64,000 nucleotides of DNA, from the NCBI GenBank assembly GCA_027924585.1, contig BSBM01000076.1, positions 2,804,501 through 2,868,500 on the forward strand. The letters are read 5' to 3'. Positions 1-10,191 of the stretch are shown piece after piece (positions within the stretch are counted from its first letter, which is position 1; each line of letters starts with the position of its first letter). The notes beneath the pieces are model-generated. The model saw only the letters and a program-made list of their open reading frames with translations. It did no database searches and had not been told where the DNA came from. The stretch is from Larix kaempferi. Taxonomy: Eukaryota; Streptophyta; Pinopsida; Pinales; Pinaceae. The translations under genes were made by a program, and so were the position numbers.

Positions 1-2713
1 GCTAGGTTGCAATAGACTTTCCAATCACCATCTAAGAACACCAGATGCAAAGGAGACCACAAGAATTTCCACAAGAATATTTTTCTATACCAATAATCCA
101 AGAGCCAAAGACCCTTTACAATGAGAGGCTCTCTCCTTTAAATAGGAAGGAGAGGCACCAAAACCCTAACCACTTTTTGAATGAGTGGCTAAGATTAAAA
201 GATACAAATGTCTAATCAATGGTTGAGATGAGCTCAACAACATAATACATGGATCACACATAAAATATAACATAAGTGGACAAAGTCGCCCTAGGAGAGG
301 GGAATCCCACCAAATCATGATGACAAAATATCATAAGAGGCTCATGGTGGGTCCAAGGGGTAATTTTATCCCTCCTTGGTCAATCCCCATGGCACAATAA
401 CCAATAAATAATCATGAAAGTACCAAATCGTGCCTCCAAGGTGAAGTCGTGGTCCTCCAAGGTGAAGTCGTGGTTCTCAAAAGACCCAAAAAATCCACAG
501 AAAGTGCCATAAGTGATGGATGCGGGCCCCGATGAAGCTGAAACTGCAGGAGGAGGTGTGGAAGGTCCCGATCTATCATCACTGATCATCCCATGCCATA
601 ACTTTGCCTCAGTAGCCCAAATCGATTTCCTCAATAGCCATTTCTACCAATCCTGAACTGCCTCGGGAAACGTGAAACTGCCCAAACTGCCTCCTGGAGT
701 GATGGCGCTGTCAAGGTGAGGGTACCAATGTGTCCGGGAGGGGGGGTAATATGGTAAAAACAAGTGGCTGGACCACCCCCTCCATCATCAGCGCCCTAGG
801 TCAACCAGATAAAAGTCATCTCTGCTCCGACAGGGCCTCCAACAGACCAAAACTGCACTAGGACAGCCTACTGAGGCTAAATCATCACTGTAAGTGCCCG
901 GAACTGAAAACAAACTGTCCCATTGGACTCAGAAGGTCCAAATCCATCCAAGATGTGTACTCATACACCATATGAATCTCTGCATGATCAAGATAAATAT
1001 CCAATGTACCGGAACAAGGCCAATAATAATGATCTGTAAATGACCAAACACTGCTGTATCCCAAGAATCATCATCATAACCCTGTAGCTGCTGCATAGAA
1101 TCATCCTGTATGTGTACATGGACCATATATCATCTATCCATATCATCATAAGGTCCAACATCTCATGTCCCATGGTCCTCCATGGTCAAACTAGGTCTAA
1201 CCAAGACCAAATACAACTCAGACTATCATCCATAGCTGCTGCAAGGTGTCAAGGTCAATACATGCTTTACAATTTATTCAAATAGCTTCTATAACACAGA
1301 GTAATCATGACTGGCGATCTAAATCCAAATATATAGTGTCGTTAGTTATTATTATTACTCAGACTAGACTTTCAGGATCATACTCACTTCATAGTTGTGA
1401 TCAATTTGCTAGTGAAGGGTGAAGGATGAAATAAATGGCTAGACTAAGGGATGACTTGACTAACTTGACTTTGTGACACTTTGGCAAGGGAAAGGGAATA
1501 CACACCATAGTATATACTGAATGAGCAATAACACAGGGAATGGCGGTGTCTCACAAATGGATGAGTTGTTTAAAGAGGGTTTATTCACCTTCACAGATGC
1601 GCACAATCCATAATACAAGCAAGGCCAGCAATTGTTTAGATATAACATTTAAGTTCCATTGCTTTTTGGGCCTGAGTTTTCCATAGCCTTGATCTATGTG
1701 TGTTTACAAACACATTGCATAGATTTACATTTATTTTTAGGCTTTCTGCTGCAGGTGTGTTTTTAAGGCACTTGTTTACCTGAGCACTTCTAGGTGTGTC
1801 ATGGACAGCTTGTTTACCTAGGTATTTATTTTTCCAAAAGATATAACATTTTATTTTTCATGGCCATTTTCATTTGGCATTTCTTTCATACACAAGATAT
1901 AGCATTTGATTTTTCCAGATTTTGTATTGATGGCAGCACTAAAAGTTTCAGGTTTAGCCCACACAACTTTAGTGACTATGGGGAATTCTCAAGGAACTCC
2001 AACTCACCATAGGTAAGTTTTGTCACCAACTCAGAGCCGAGACACAATAAACAGGGAAGCTCATCCAATACAGAGGCTACAGTGGGGAAAGGTCCTCCAT
2101 GTCACTAGTCAAGTAGCAAATCAGGGTAATAATCTAAAAGGTAGGCCACGGATGGATGAAGACAATGAAAAGATGAAGCCAACACTAGCAAGCCATAGTA
2201 TGGTGTAATGATCACCTCTATTCTCCCTAAGGAGGGTATGTACCAATGAGTATGAATAGTGAACTTCTAAGTCTGAGTAGGGACAGTATAGTATAAATAA
2301 TAGGTCAACCAGGTCCAAATATCTATATGATCGCCAGATCATGACACTAAGTGCTAAGACATGCTATAAGAATAAGTATAAAAGCAATCTAACCATAACA
2401 CAATAGTATACCTGCTGAGTCATATACCTGAAAGCTCATCAACCTGTACCATCACCTGTCCTCTGAGACTGCTGCTGTAACTCTGGGCACTACTGTCTGC
2501 TCTGTACCAATGGCATAATGGCTATATCGGGCATCTCTCTGAGTGTCCCGAAACTCAGTCATGGCATGGGGAATATAACTGCTGTCCACAATCTGATAGT
2601 GATCCAATATAAATGCTCATCTCGGCATCTCAAATGCAAGGGAACTGGCTGAATAGTGTACTGGAATGAGAAAAATAATGTATGGTAGCCCGGCTACTAT
2701 ATATGTGATAACA
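1..2713 (-). repeat. E1 3' LTR (partial)
   Basis: Nearly identical to 10048-12759 and ends with GTGATAACA at 2713, immediately before the internal region. The first 1.8 kb on the plus strand (sense 3' end) lies outside the window. It contains the core promoter copy at 137-144. Small ORFs inside it are repeated in the other LTR and have no recognisable product. Confidence 0.95.
137..144 (-). promoter_or_regulatory. TATA-like element of E1 3' LTR
   Basis: Reads TATTTAAA on the minus strand, followed by GGAGAGAGCCTCTCATTG. The same block occurs in every family-A LTR here (10184, 21009, 17998 on plus, 50761 on plus), which supports a conserved core promoter. Confidence 0.6.
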
Positions 2714-3182
2714 TCTGGCTCCGGCTGGGACAAGTGCTCGGCTGAAGTGAGCGCTTGAGAAACTCAGAATCTCTGGTCCTCGAACTCTGCTACTCGAATC
2801 CATGATCCAGCACTCTACCATTTTATTTCCAGCTTTTATTCTTGCAACCTATTTTCTGCATTCACAAACATCTAAACAAAATACCTCATGCCGCATGTGT
2901 GGGAAAAATAATAAAATCAACTGAAATAAAATCTACTCTATGTCAGAAATATAAATGCATAAAATATAAATGCAGAAAGTAAATTAACATAATTTGCAAA
3001 ATTTGAGTTTTATTGTGCAGGAAAAGAAAAAGTGACAGGTACTCAGTTAAACTAGGAGCTTACAAAGGAGCTTAGAGACTAAAAAGGTGCCAGACTCAAT
3101 GGCTGAAAAGACTAACTACTGCCTAAGTAGGCTTATTTGGTTTCCTACCTACCCTACTCTACCAGGCTATGCAGTGTACAGT
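2714..3182 (-). other. E1 3' untranslated region and priming site for plus-strand DNA
   Basis: Lies between the pol stop codon and the 3' LTR. The sense sequence just before the LTR ends GGAGCCAGA, a short and impure purine tract; E3 has the same bases and E5 has GGAGCTAGA. The rest is A-rich with no ORF. It is homologous to 23602-24052 of E3. Confidence 0.7.
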
Positions 3183-6100
3183 TTATTCAATGGGTGGGAA
3201 GTAATGCTTTAACAAAAGCCCGTTGACAGGGAGTTCCAGTTCGTCCCCATCTAGAGTTTCTAGAAACACTGACCCTTTACCAGCTATCCTTGATACTCGA
3301 TACGGACCCATCCAAATTTTTTCAAATTTTCCATGGTTTCCAGGTTTTGCCTTGTTTTTATCCCATAGCAAGACTATGTCTCCTATACTGAATTTCACAT
3401 TCCTTGTTCTTTGGTCGAAAGTTCCTTTAACTCTTTCTTGTTCAATGATGGTTTTGTTGAATGCCATTCTTCTCATTTCATCAAGTTCTACTAGTTTATC
3501 AATTCTCGCTTGGAAAGCTTCTTCATCAGAAGTACATTGCTGTAACAATTCATATACGGGAATTTGTGAATTTATTGGGAGTCTACAATCTTGCCCATAT
3601 ACTAATTCAAAAGGTGATTTTCCGGTAATCCTTTTAACCGTTGTCCTGTCAGCCCATAAGGCATATTTCAACTTTGTATCCCAACTTCTTTTATTAGTGC
3701 CAACCATTCTTTTTAGTAACCTTATCAAATTTTTATTGCTAGACTCAGCGAGACCGTTTCCTTGAGGATAGTAGTTTGATGAATGCGAAAGAGTGATTCC
3801 ATGATTCATGCAAAAGGTTGACATTTCTATTTTACTGAAAGCTGGAGCGTTATCCGTTGTTATTTTCAAAGGACAACCATATCTGGCTACAATGTTTTCT
3901 TCCAAAAATTTCACAACTACCTCGGCTGTAGCCTTTTTAGTTGGGATTGCCTCTACCCATCGAGTAAAATAATCAGTACAGGTCAGCATGTACTTATGCC
4001 CATTGCTCGAGTTTTCACTGAAAGGTCCAACAAAATCCATACCCCATTGCTGAAAAGGAGCTTCTACTACTACAGGATTTAGAGGTAACGCAGGCAATCT
4101 TGGTTTACCTGAAAAAAGTTGGCACTCTTGACAAACTCTAACATAAGAATGCACATCCTTGAAAAGTGTTGGCCAATAATAACCCGCCCTCATGATTTTT
4201 GCAGCAGTCGTTCTCGGGGCATAATGCCCTCCACATAATCCAGAGTGCATTTCTTTCATAATGGTTCTTGATTCCTCTAGGTTGACACCCTTCAAGATTA
4301 TCCCATCAGGGTTTCTCCATCCTAATCCATCCTGGGTTAGCACATACTTTTCAGCCTTTAGCCTTAATGCCCTTCTCTGATGATCCACCAGGTGATCAGG
4401 GCATGACAGGTTCCTCAAAAAATATACGATATCTTTGTACCATTCATGCTCTTCATCAATGTTTAAAATACTTACCATATTTACCACATTTCCTCCCTTT
4501 TCAGTTAGAAGTTGAGCTAACCCTTGACCTTTCACAATCTTAATTGGCTTGATTTCTAGATCATACTCTTGTATACGTGAAATCCAATTTCCTCTTACAC
4601 CTATGCCATCTGCTTGTGAAAGAACATCCTTTATTGCTTGATAAGGCACATACGCTTTAATTTTGGAATATCCCACATAGGTTCTGAAATGTTTCAAGGC
4701 TTTAACTAAGGCATAAGCTTGCTTTTCAGTTGTGGTGTATTTCAGTTCAGCATCTCTCAAGTTTTTACTCATAAAAGCTATGGGTTGTTCATGGTTTTCG
4801 TTATTCTTTTGCAGTAACACACCAGCAATAGTATCTTCCGAAGCATACGAGTAAATCATGAATTCTTTATTGTAATCAGGACAAGCTAGTACCGGTGAGG
4901 TTGAAATGGCCTTCTTGAGCTTGGTGAAAGATGATTCACATTCTTTATCCCAAACAAACTTCACATCCTTTTTAAGAAGGGCATTTAATGGTTTGGCCAA
5001 TTCTGCTAGGTTTGGGATGAATCTTCGAACAAAGTTTATTTTTCCAAAGAAAGATTGCAAGGTGGCCACATTGTGGGGTGCTGCAATAGCGTTGATGGCT
5101 TGGACACGTTCTGGGTCGATTCTGATACCTTCTTTTGATACAATGTGTCCTAAAAGCTTGCCTTCATCTACTCCAAAAGTCGATTTCTTGGGATTTAATG
5201 ATATACCAAATTTTCTGCAACGTTCAAAAACTCTTCTTAAATGTTCAATATGGTCTCCTCGTTCCTTTGAAAACACTGTTAGGTCATCCTGATAAATGGC
5301 AATGAATTTCCCAATCAAATCACTAAATGCTTGATCCATAGCTCTTTGAAAAGTGGAACCGGCGTTTAATAATCCGAATGGCATTCTTATATATTGGAAA
5401 GTTCCCCATGGAGTAGTAAATGTTGTTTTATTTCTGTCTTCCTTTCTAATACGTACCTGATTATACCCCGAAAAACCATCCAACATTGACAACATGCCTG
5501 CCCCAGTAACACTTTGCAACAGATTTTCCATATTTGGCAAAGGGTAATTGTCCTTGAGAGATGCTTGGTTTAGGTTTCTGAAATCAATGCATATCCTGAT
5601 TTCACCACTTTTCTTTCTTACAATAACCGGGTTAGAAACCCAGGTAGTGTGTCGAACGGGTTGGATAATTCCGGCTGCTAGCATCTTCTCAAGCTCTTTC
5701 TTGATTAAGGGAGCAAGTTTTGGATTGACATTTCTTAACTTTTGCCTATAAGGTTTAGCACCTTCATGCAAAGGGATAGTATGCTCGATAATTTCAGGGT
5801 CATAAGTTCTGAGTTCGTCATAAGCCCAAGCGAAAATATCTCGATACTTCCTAATCAGGTTTACAATCGCCTTTCTTTCTTCTGGGGAAGCATTCTTTCC
5901 TATCCTGATCATTCTGGGAGAAACCGAAGTTCCAATATTTATCTCTATAACCTCGTCTACTGGTTCAGCTCTCTTACCCTTGTATTCATCATGCCTATTG
6001 AAATTTTTCTCCAGAGGTATTGCTAGCTTCCTAATATCAAGATCTTGAATGGAGGAACCGTTTGATTTGTCTTCTAAATTCACATTGCAATTTTGAAAAC

Positions 6101-8036
6101 TTTCATGGTTTTGTAAGAATGCAATGATTTGTGCATCATAATCAAATACTTGCCAATGATCTTCATTATCAGGAACGGAAGGTCTAAATATTACTTCAAC
6201 CTTACACTCTTTATTTTTAAGATAATCAGGAGTTTCAAAGGTGCAAGCTATTACCGATAATGCATCAGCCAGGGTGTTTTCTTCTCTTGGGACTGCTCGT
6301 ATTGCAAAGGCATCAAACATTTCTATAGTGTCCCAAACAGCATTTCGATAATCCCTAAGTCTATTGTTCTTGGCTGCAAACTGGTTCTTCACTTGGGATA
6401 CAATCAAATCAGAATCTCCGGTTATGTTTAGACATTTGATCTTTTGTTCACGACAGATTTCTAGACCTAAAAGCAATGCCTCATACTCAGCTACATTGTT
6501 TGTGCAATCAAATTCCAGACGGTATGCAAACAATTTTTCTTCACCAGAAGGAGATGTGAGGACAATCCCAGCTCCAGCACCATGTCTAGACTTTGCCCCA
6601 TCAAAATGCATTTTCCAAACTTGGCTAGGAGGGAAAGGATGCTGTCGGGGTTCTTCCCAATAGTTGGCCATTACCATATAATTTCCAACCTCCTCAGTGG
6701 GACGCATAGCATCCTCAAACAAGTAGTCAGGTGTTTCTACGTGTTCCGTCATAGGCTTTTCATTCATCAATCTATAAGTGGCCTTTTCTCCTATAGGGAT
6801 GGTTGCGTAAGATAAATCCATTTGGATACTTCCTCCTAATTTGGCAGCCCATTCCCTTGATAGCAACATTCCCCATGCGTCAGGAATGTCTAAAACTAGG
6901 ACATTCATACTTATTTCAATTGCAGGGTAAGCAGCTAGTTTCATTTTGAGGTTTTCAATCATACCTTTTGACTTAACAGGCCTGGAATCCATCCCGCAGA
7001 CGTTTCTATATTCTCTGGATGGTTTTAACTCCAATTGTTCCATGACCTTAAGAGGCATAATGTTTACTTCTGCTCCTGAGTCTAACATACAGTTGTGCAA
7101 TATCAATTGATTTATCTCTAAAGCAATGTAAAAGGGGGGGTGACCCCTACCTTTATCAATCACACTTTGAATCATGATGGGGGGATCATCCTCAACCGTG
7201 AATTTCACAGGATTCTTGACTTTAGGCTCAATTCCCAAGAATTTAGTTGCTTGATTGAAGTATGAAGGGATTTTCAAAAGTTCTTCCAAGGGCACGGGGA
7301 TATTTGGTCTGGATACGAAATTGCTCAGATCAATCTTTAAGTTGCAAGTCTTTTCTTTGTCCTTGGTATTCATTTTTAAATCCAGTAAATGCATTACTTG
7401 TTTTCTAACCGAAGGAATAACTACCAAATCTTTCAAAGACACCATGACAGAAGATCCTGAGAGTTTTCCCAATATGTTTGAATTTAGCTTTTCTTGTGTT
7501 ATAGGAGATGTTTCTGTGCTTGGAATTGGAGTGTTCTCTTGTTTTCTTTGTATTGGATCCTTAGCATGGGGTTTAGCAGGATTTGAGCTTATTACCTTCT
7601 TAGTGACTTGAGGGGCTAACCTTCTGGGTTGATCATTTTTCTTTAAAATCCCTTTAGGAGGAGTGTTTGGAGTTTGAGTGGGGAATCTACGAGTGGTATT
7701 TTTTGGGTCCAGTGTATTTTCTTTCGGACTGGTTTTGCTCTTATCTGTGTCTTTCGTGTTATTCTTTGCCTGGGACCGAGTTACTACTCTGTCATCAGAA
7801 GTAGGTTTAGTTTGATGACATTCATTTGTATACACACCCTCAGAGTTTCTGGTAAAAGGTTTATATCTTTCAATATTTTCTCTTTGTTTTCTAAGAACTA
7901 TCCCGTTTAGGTTTCGGATTAATCCACTCATTTCGGTCATCATTTTCAAAATCATATCGTTCTCTGAATTGGTGACACAAGGCATAGTTCTAAGTGTTTT
8001 AAGGATGTAAATGAGCTCGCTCCTCAGCGGAGTCAC
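3183..8036 (-). CDS. E1 pol-type polyprotein: protease, plant/archaeal RNase H, reverse transcriptase, degenerate gypsy RNase H, integrase
   Basis: Uninterrupted 1617-aa ORF. Residues 1-300 are basic and Ser/Thr/Pro/Lys-rich, with no capsid fold motif or CCHC knuckle. The aspartic protease has D319-S-G. A second-type RNase H follows with the full catalytic set D479 (FDG), E517, D541 and D591. RT carries YQDD at 915-918. The gypsy RNase H after RT has lost its active site: the DAS motif is YAS at 1064, the EKE motif is EKQ, and TDH is replaced by VPY. Integrase has the HHCC finger (HSGLCGGHY, CQECQ) and D1334, D1395, E1431 with exact D60D and D35E spacing; no chromodomain follows. Products would copy and integrate element RNA within a virus-like particle. 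The start at 8036 is the first Met in frame, directly in the leader shared with E3. The domain order is unusual for the Tat group as I know it, where the extra RNase H follows the gypsy one. Confidence 0.95.
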   Translation of the reverse strand: MTPLRSELIYILKTLRTMPCVTNSENDMILKMMTEMSGLIRNLNGIVLRKQRENIERYKPFTRNSEGVYTNECHQTKPTSDDRVVTRSQAKNNTKDTDKSKTSPKENTLDPKNTTRRFPTQTPNTPPKGILKKNDQPRRLAPQVTKKVISSNPAKPHAKDPIQRKQENTPIPSTETSPITQEKLNSNILGKLSGSSVMVSLKDLVVIPSVRKQVMHLLDLKMNTKDKEKTCNLKIDLSNFVSRPNIPVPLEELLKIPSYFNQATKFLGIEPKVKNPVKFTVEDDPPIMIQSVIDKGRGHPPFYIALEINQLILHNCMLDSGAEVNIMPLKVMEQLELKPSREYRNVCGMDSRPVKSKGMIENLKMKLAAYPAIEISMNVLVLDIPDAWGMLLSREWAAKLGGSIQMDLSYATIPIGEKATYRLMNEKPMTEHVETPDYLFEDAMRPTEEVGNYMVMANYWEEPRQHPFPPSQVWKMHFDGAKSRHGAGAGIVLTSPSGEEKLFAYRLEFDCTNNVAEYEALLLGLEICREQKIKCLNITGDSDLIVSQVKNQFAAKNNRLRDYRNAVWDTIEMFDAFAIRAVPREENTLADALSVIACTFETPDYLKNKECKVEVIFRPSVPDNEDHWQVFDYDAQIIAFLQNHESFQNCNVNLEDKSNGSSIQDLDIRKLAIPLEKNFNRHDEYKGKRAEPVDEVIEINIGTSVSPRMIRIGKNASPEERKAIVNLIRKYRDIFAWAYDELRTYDPEIIEHTIPLHEGAKPYRQKLRNVNPKLAPLIKKELEKMLAAGIIQPVRHTTWVSNPVIVRKKSGEIRICIDFRNLNQASLKDNYPLPNMENLLQSVTGAGMLSMLDGFSGYNQVRIRKEDRNKTTFTTPWGTFQYIRMPFGLLNAGSTFQRAMDQAFSDLIGKFIAIYQDDLTVFSKERGDHIEHLRRVFERCRKFGISLNPKKSTFGVDEGKLLGHIVSKEGIRIDPERVQAINAIAAPHNVATLQSFFGKINFVRRFIPNLAELAKPLNALLKKDVKFVWDKECESSFTKLKKAISTSPVLACPDYNKEFMIYSYASEDTIAGVLLQKNNENHEQPIAFMSKNLRDAELKYTTTEKQAYALVKALKHFRTYVGYSKIKAYVPYQAIKDVLSQADGIGVRGNWISRIQEYDLEIKPIKIVKGQGLAQLLTEKGGNVVNMVSILNIDEEHEWYKDIVYFLRNLSCPDHLVDHQRRALRLKAEKYVLTQDGLGWRNPDGIILKGVNLEESRTIMKEMHSGLCGGHYAPRTTAAKIMRAGYYWPTLFKDVHSYVRVCQECQLFSGKPRLPALPLNPVVVEAPFQQWGMDFVGPFSENSSNGHKYMLTCTDYFTRWVEAIPTKKATAEVVVKFLEENIVARYGCPLKITTDNAPAFSKIEMSTFCMNHGITLSHSSNYYPQGNGLAESSNKNLIRLLKRMVGTNKRSWDTKLKYALWADRTTVKRITGKSPFELVYGQDCRLPINSQIPVYELLQQCTSDEEAFQARIDKLVELDEMRRMAFNKTIIEQERVKGTFDQRTRNVKFSIGDIVLLWDKNKAKPGNHGKFEKIWMGPYRVSRIAGKGSVFLETLDGDELELPVNGLLLKHYFPPIE

Positions 8037-8214
8037 AATTGGGAGTCGCCAGGTAGATTTAACTCTTCTACCAAGATATGTGTCGTTTGTATATGCGGGA
8101 AGGACTAGGGCAAGCTATTGCCTCCCCGGCAACGGCGCCAAAATGTTAGGCAAAGAGAAAGGGGAGGAGAGCTTTAACAAAAATGATATGTCGGACCAAG
8201 GTAAGCCTATTGCG
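8037..8214 (-). other. E1 5' leader
   Basis: Untranslated sequence between primer site and ORF. It is closely similar to the E3 leader (block around 25960-26050), showing the two elements share a 5' end. It contains an extra copy of the primer-site/LTR boundary. Confidence 0.75.
8123..8140 (-). repeat. Second tRNA-Asp primer-site copy inside E1 leader
   Basis: The plus strand reads TCCCCGGCAACGGCGCCA, identical to the true site 92 bp away, and is followed by AAAATGTTA, the same bases that join the true site to the LTR. At the matching place E3 has only CCCAAATGTTAGG, so the core has been lost there or was never complete. Confidence 0.85.
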
Positions 8215-8232
8215 TCCCCGGCAACGGCGCCA
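8215..8232 (-). promoter_or_regulatory. E1 primer binding site for tRNA-Asp
   Basis: Minus strand TGGCGCCGTTGCCGGGGA is complementary to the 3' end of plant tRNA-Asp(GTC), including CCA. It lies three bases from the 5' LTR, the expected position for minus-strand DNA priming. Confidence 0.92.
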
Positions 8233-9688
8233 AAATGTTATCACCTAAACTGTAGTTACCCCTATGGAAGGATCCAGTCATGGATGGCAATAGGGAAGGG
8301 CAACTTGAAAGGTGCAACCACGATCACCTCGACCTCCAATGTATATGGTTGTCACGCCAGTCGAGGCAACCTTCACTTTATGTTATCTAGCCCAGACAAC
8401 AAAGGGGGAGACCCGATCTACTCCCGACAGGAGAGATCAAAACCAAGACACCAAATCAGGGTATTTCCAAGTGAAGTTAGGTGTATGGTTTATCCTAGAC
8501 CTAAGGATGAAGTCACAAGTCAAGTGAGGGGTTCAATAGATGTAGCTTTGGTTCATAGTTGATGTGAGAGTGACTTACAATGTTTAAAGTGAGATCTAGG
8601 GCTAGTGTACTAGGTCAATGTCAAAAGATTCACTGCCTTGGGTACCGTGTCCAATGCAGGATAGTTAAAGGTTGTATTGGGGCTAACTAGTACATGAGAC
8701 AAGATTGACCATAGTTCATGATGTCTTCAAAGGTATAGTTCACCATGCAAAAGTCAAACCACAAGTCAATCCAACAATCTAGGAAGGTTGAATTACCTTG
8801 TAGAAAGACCAGTGCCTTGGGAATTGGGAAGTGGAGTCAAAGTAGGGTTGATTTTATGGTTTAGGACTCCTACAACATGAGATAAGTGGACAGTATAGGC
8901 CTTGATGGTTAAATGTGTCTAGATCTAGGTTTGACCCAAGTGGACCACAATCCCTTAAAACAAGGAATGCAGTCCCCAAGGCAAGATTTGACAGAGTGAC
9001 AGTCTAGACCTAGGTTTTGAATTATTCTGATTTCGGATCTGCAAAAATCTCAAGTACCCAGTTCCTCGAAGTGAGTGAACTCACTTCTCCAAGGTGGTGC
9101 GACTTTCCCTAAGGAGGCTTCAACTTGGGTTTAGGTAGGTCAAATCATGTCGGATGGCATCCAAACTTTAGATCCGGGTAGATCAGTCAAGTAGGGGTAT
9201 GGATCTATAATTTCGTGGCAATCCACTGGTTAGATCTTTGTAGATCTGAGTTTAAGTATTCCAAGTGGTCCAAAATGGGGATTAAATCCCTTAAAATGTG
9301 GAATGGGACCCACAAGGTGAATTTCAAGAAAGGGACAACCTGGGTGTATGTTATTTGATGTGTAGATGTCAAATCAAGTGAAATCTCAAACACCCATCAA
9401 CTAGATCTAGGTCAACTTGCTCAAATGGTGAAGTGCGCCTTCCTTGGGAGAAGCTAAGTTGGCTTGGGAGAGGGGTCAAATGGAAGCCAATCCACACCAA
9501 ACTATAGATCCGGGATGCCGTGGATGCTATAGAGGTGGGTTTTCAATATCATGCCCAACAACCCACTAGATCTAAGTAGATCTGAGAAAATGTAAAATGA
9601 GGGTTTTGAAATATTTAGGGTTTTAACAATTTATGTATTATGTCAATGGATTGGATAAAGGAAAGAGAAACAAACCTGTGGATCTTAC

Positions 9689-9807
9689 CTGGATAACCTT
9701 GTAGATGCCTTGATGATAATGATCTATGCAATCCCGATCAATTTGGAAGCTTTGAGGTAGTCTCTATGCAAATCGATTTAGTCCAAGAAGCCAATGCGCC
9801 CTCTCTC
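9689..9807 (-). other. Putative non-coding exon inside E1 LTR
   Basis: On the minus strand a T-rich stretch ending TTGTGCAG precedes 9807 and a donor-like CCAG/GTAAGAT follows 9689, giving a 119-nt exon-like unit. E3 has a unit of 131 nt at the equivalent place with its own acceptor and donor, and the old copy near 51140 keeps the acceptor side. Splicing is inferred from these motifs only. Confidence 0.45.
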
Positions 9808-10183
9808 CTGCACAACAAACGTCAACAATATCAGATTTGATGCATCAAGAGATAAGACTAATGCCACAAAAGAAGTAACAGAAAGATAGCATAGATCACA
9901 ATGATACTAATGATAACCCCCTGATACAAGCGAATGCCAAGAAAGTCGATTTGAAGAAGCCTTGCAAAATCGCCCTTGTTGAAGTCGCCCTCCTGTAGAC
10001 AAACAATGATTTCCAAACAAAGATAGATCTTACCACAATTTCCAAATGCTAGGTTGCAATAGACTTTCCAATCACCATCTAAGAACACCAGATGCAAAGG
10101 AGACCACAAGAATTTCCACAAGAATATTTTTCTATACCAATAATCCAAGAGCCAAAGACCCTTTACAATGAGAGGCTCTCTCC

Positions 10184-10191
10184 TTTAAATA
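10184..10191 (-). promoter_or_regulatory. TATA-like core promoter of E1 5' LTR
   Basis: TATTTAAA on the minus strand within CCTATTTAAAGGAGAGAGC, conserved among all family-A LTRs. It would drive the genomic RNA of E1; the start site would lie about 30 bases downstream near CTCATTGTAAAG. Confidence 0.6.

Noticed and set aside
2630-2821. ORF crossing the LTR/internal border of E1 (also 23518-23709 in E3)
   Set aside because: It spans the plus-strand priming site and LTR edge, is short, and has no motif.
3223-7910. Plus-strand ORFs of 67-180 codons across the E1 pol region
   Set aside because: Shadows of the minus-strand polyprotein, which has clear catalytic motifs; no motif on the plus strand.
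8271-8562. ORFs repeated three times in the window (near 8312, 19163 and 26257) with similar peptides
   Set aside because: They are the same segment of the family-A LTR, antisense to the element, and repeat only because the LTR repeats; no known motif.
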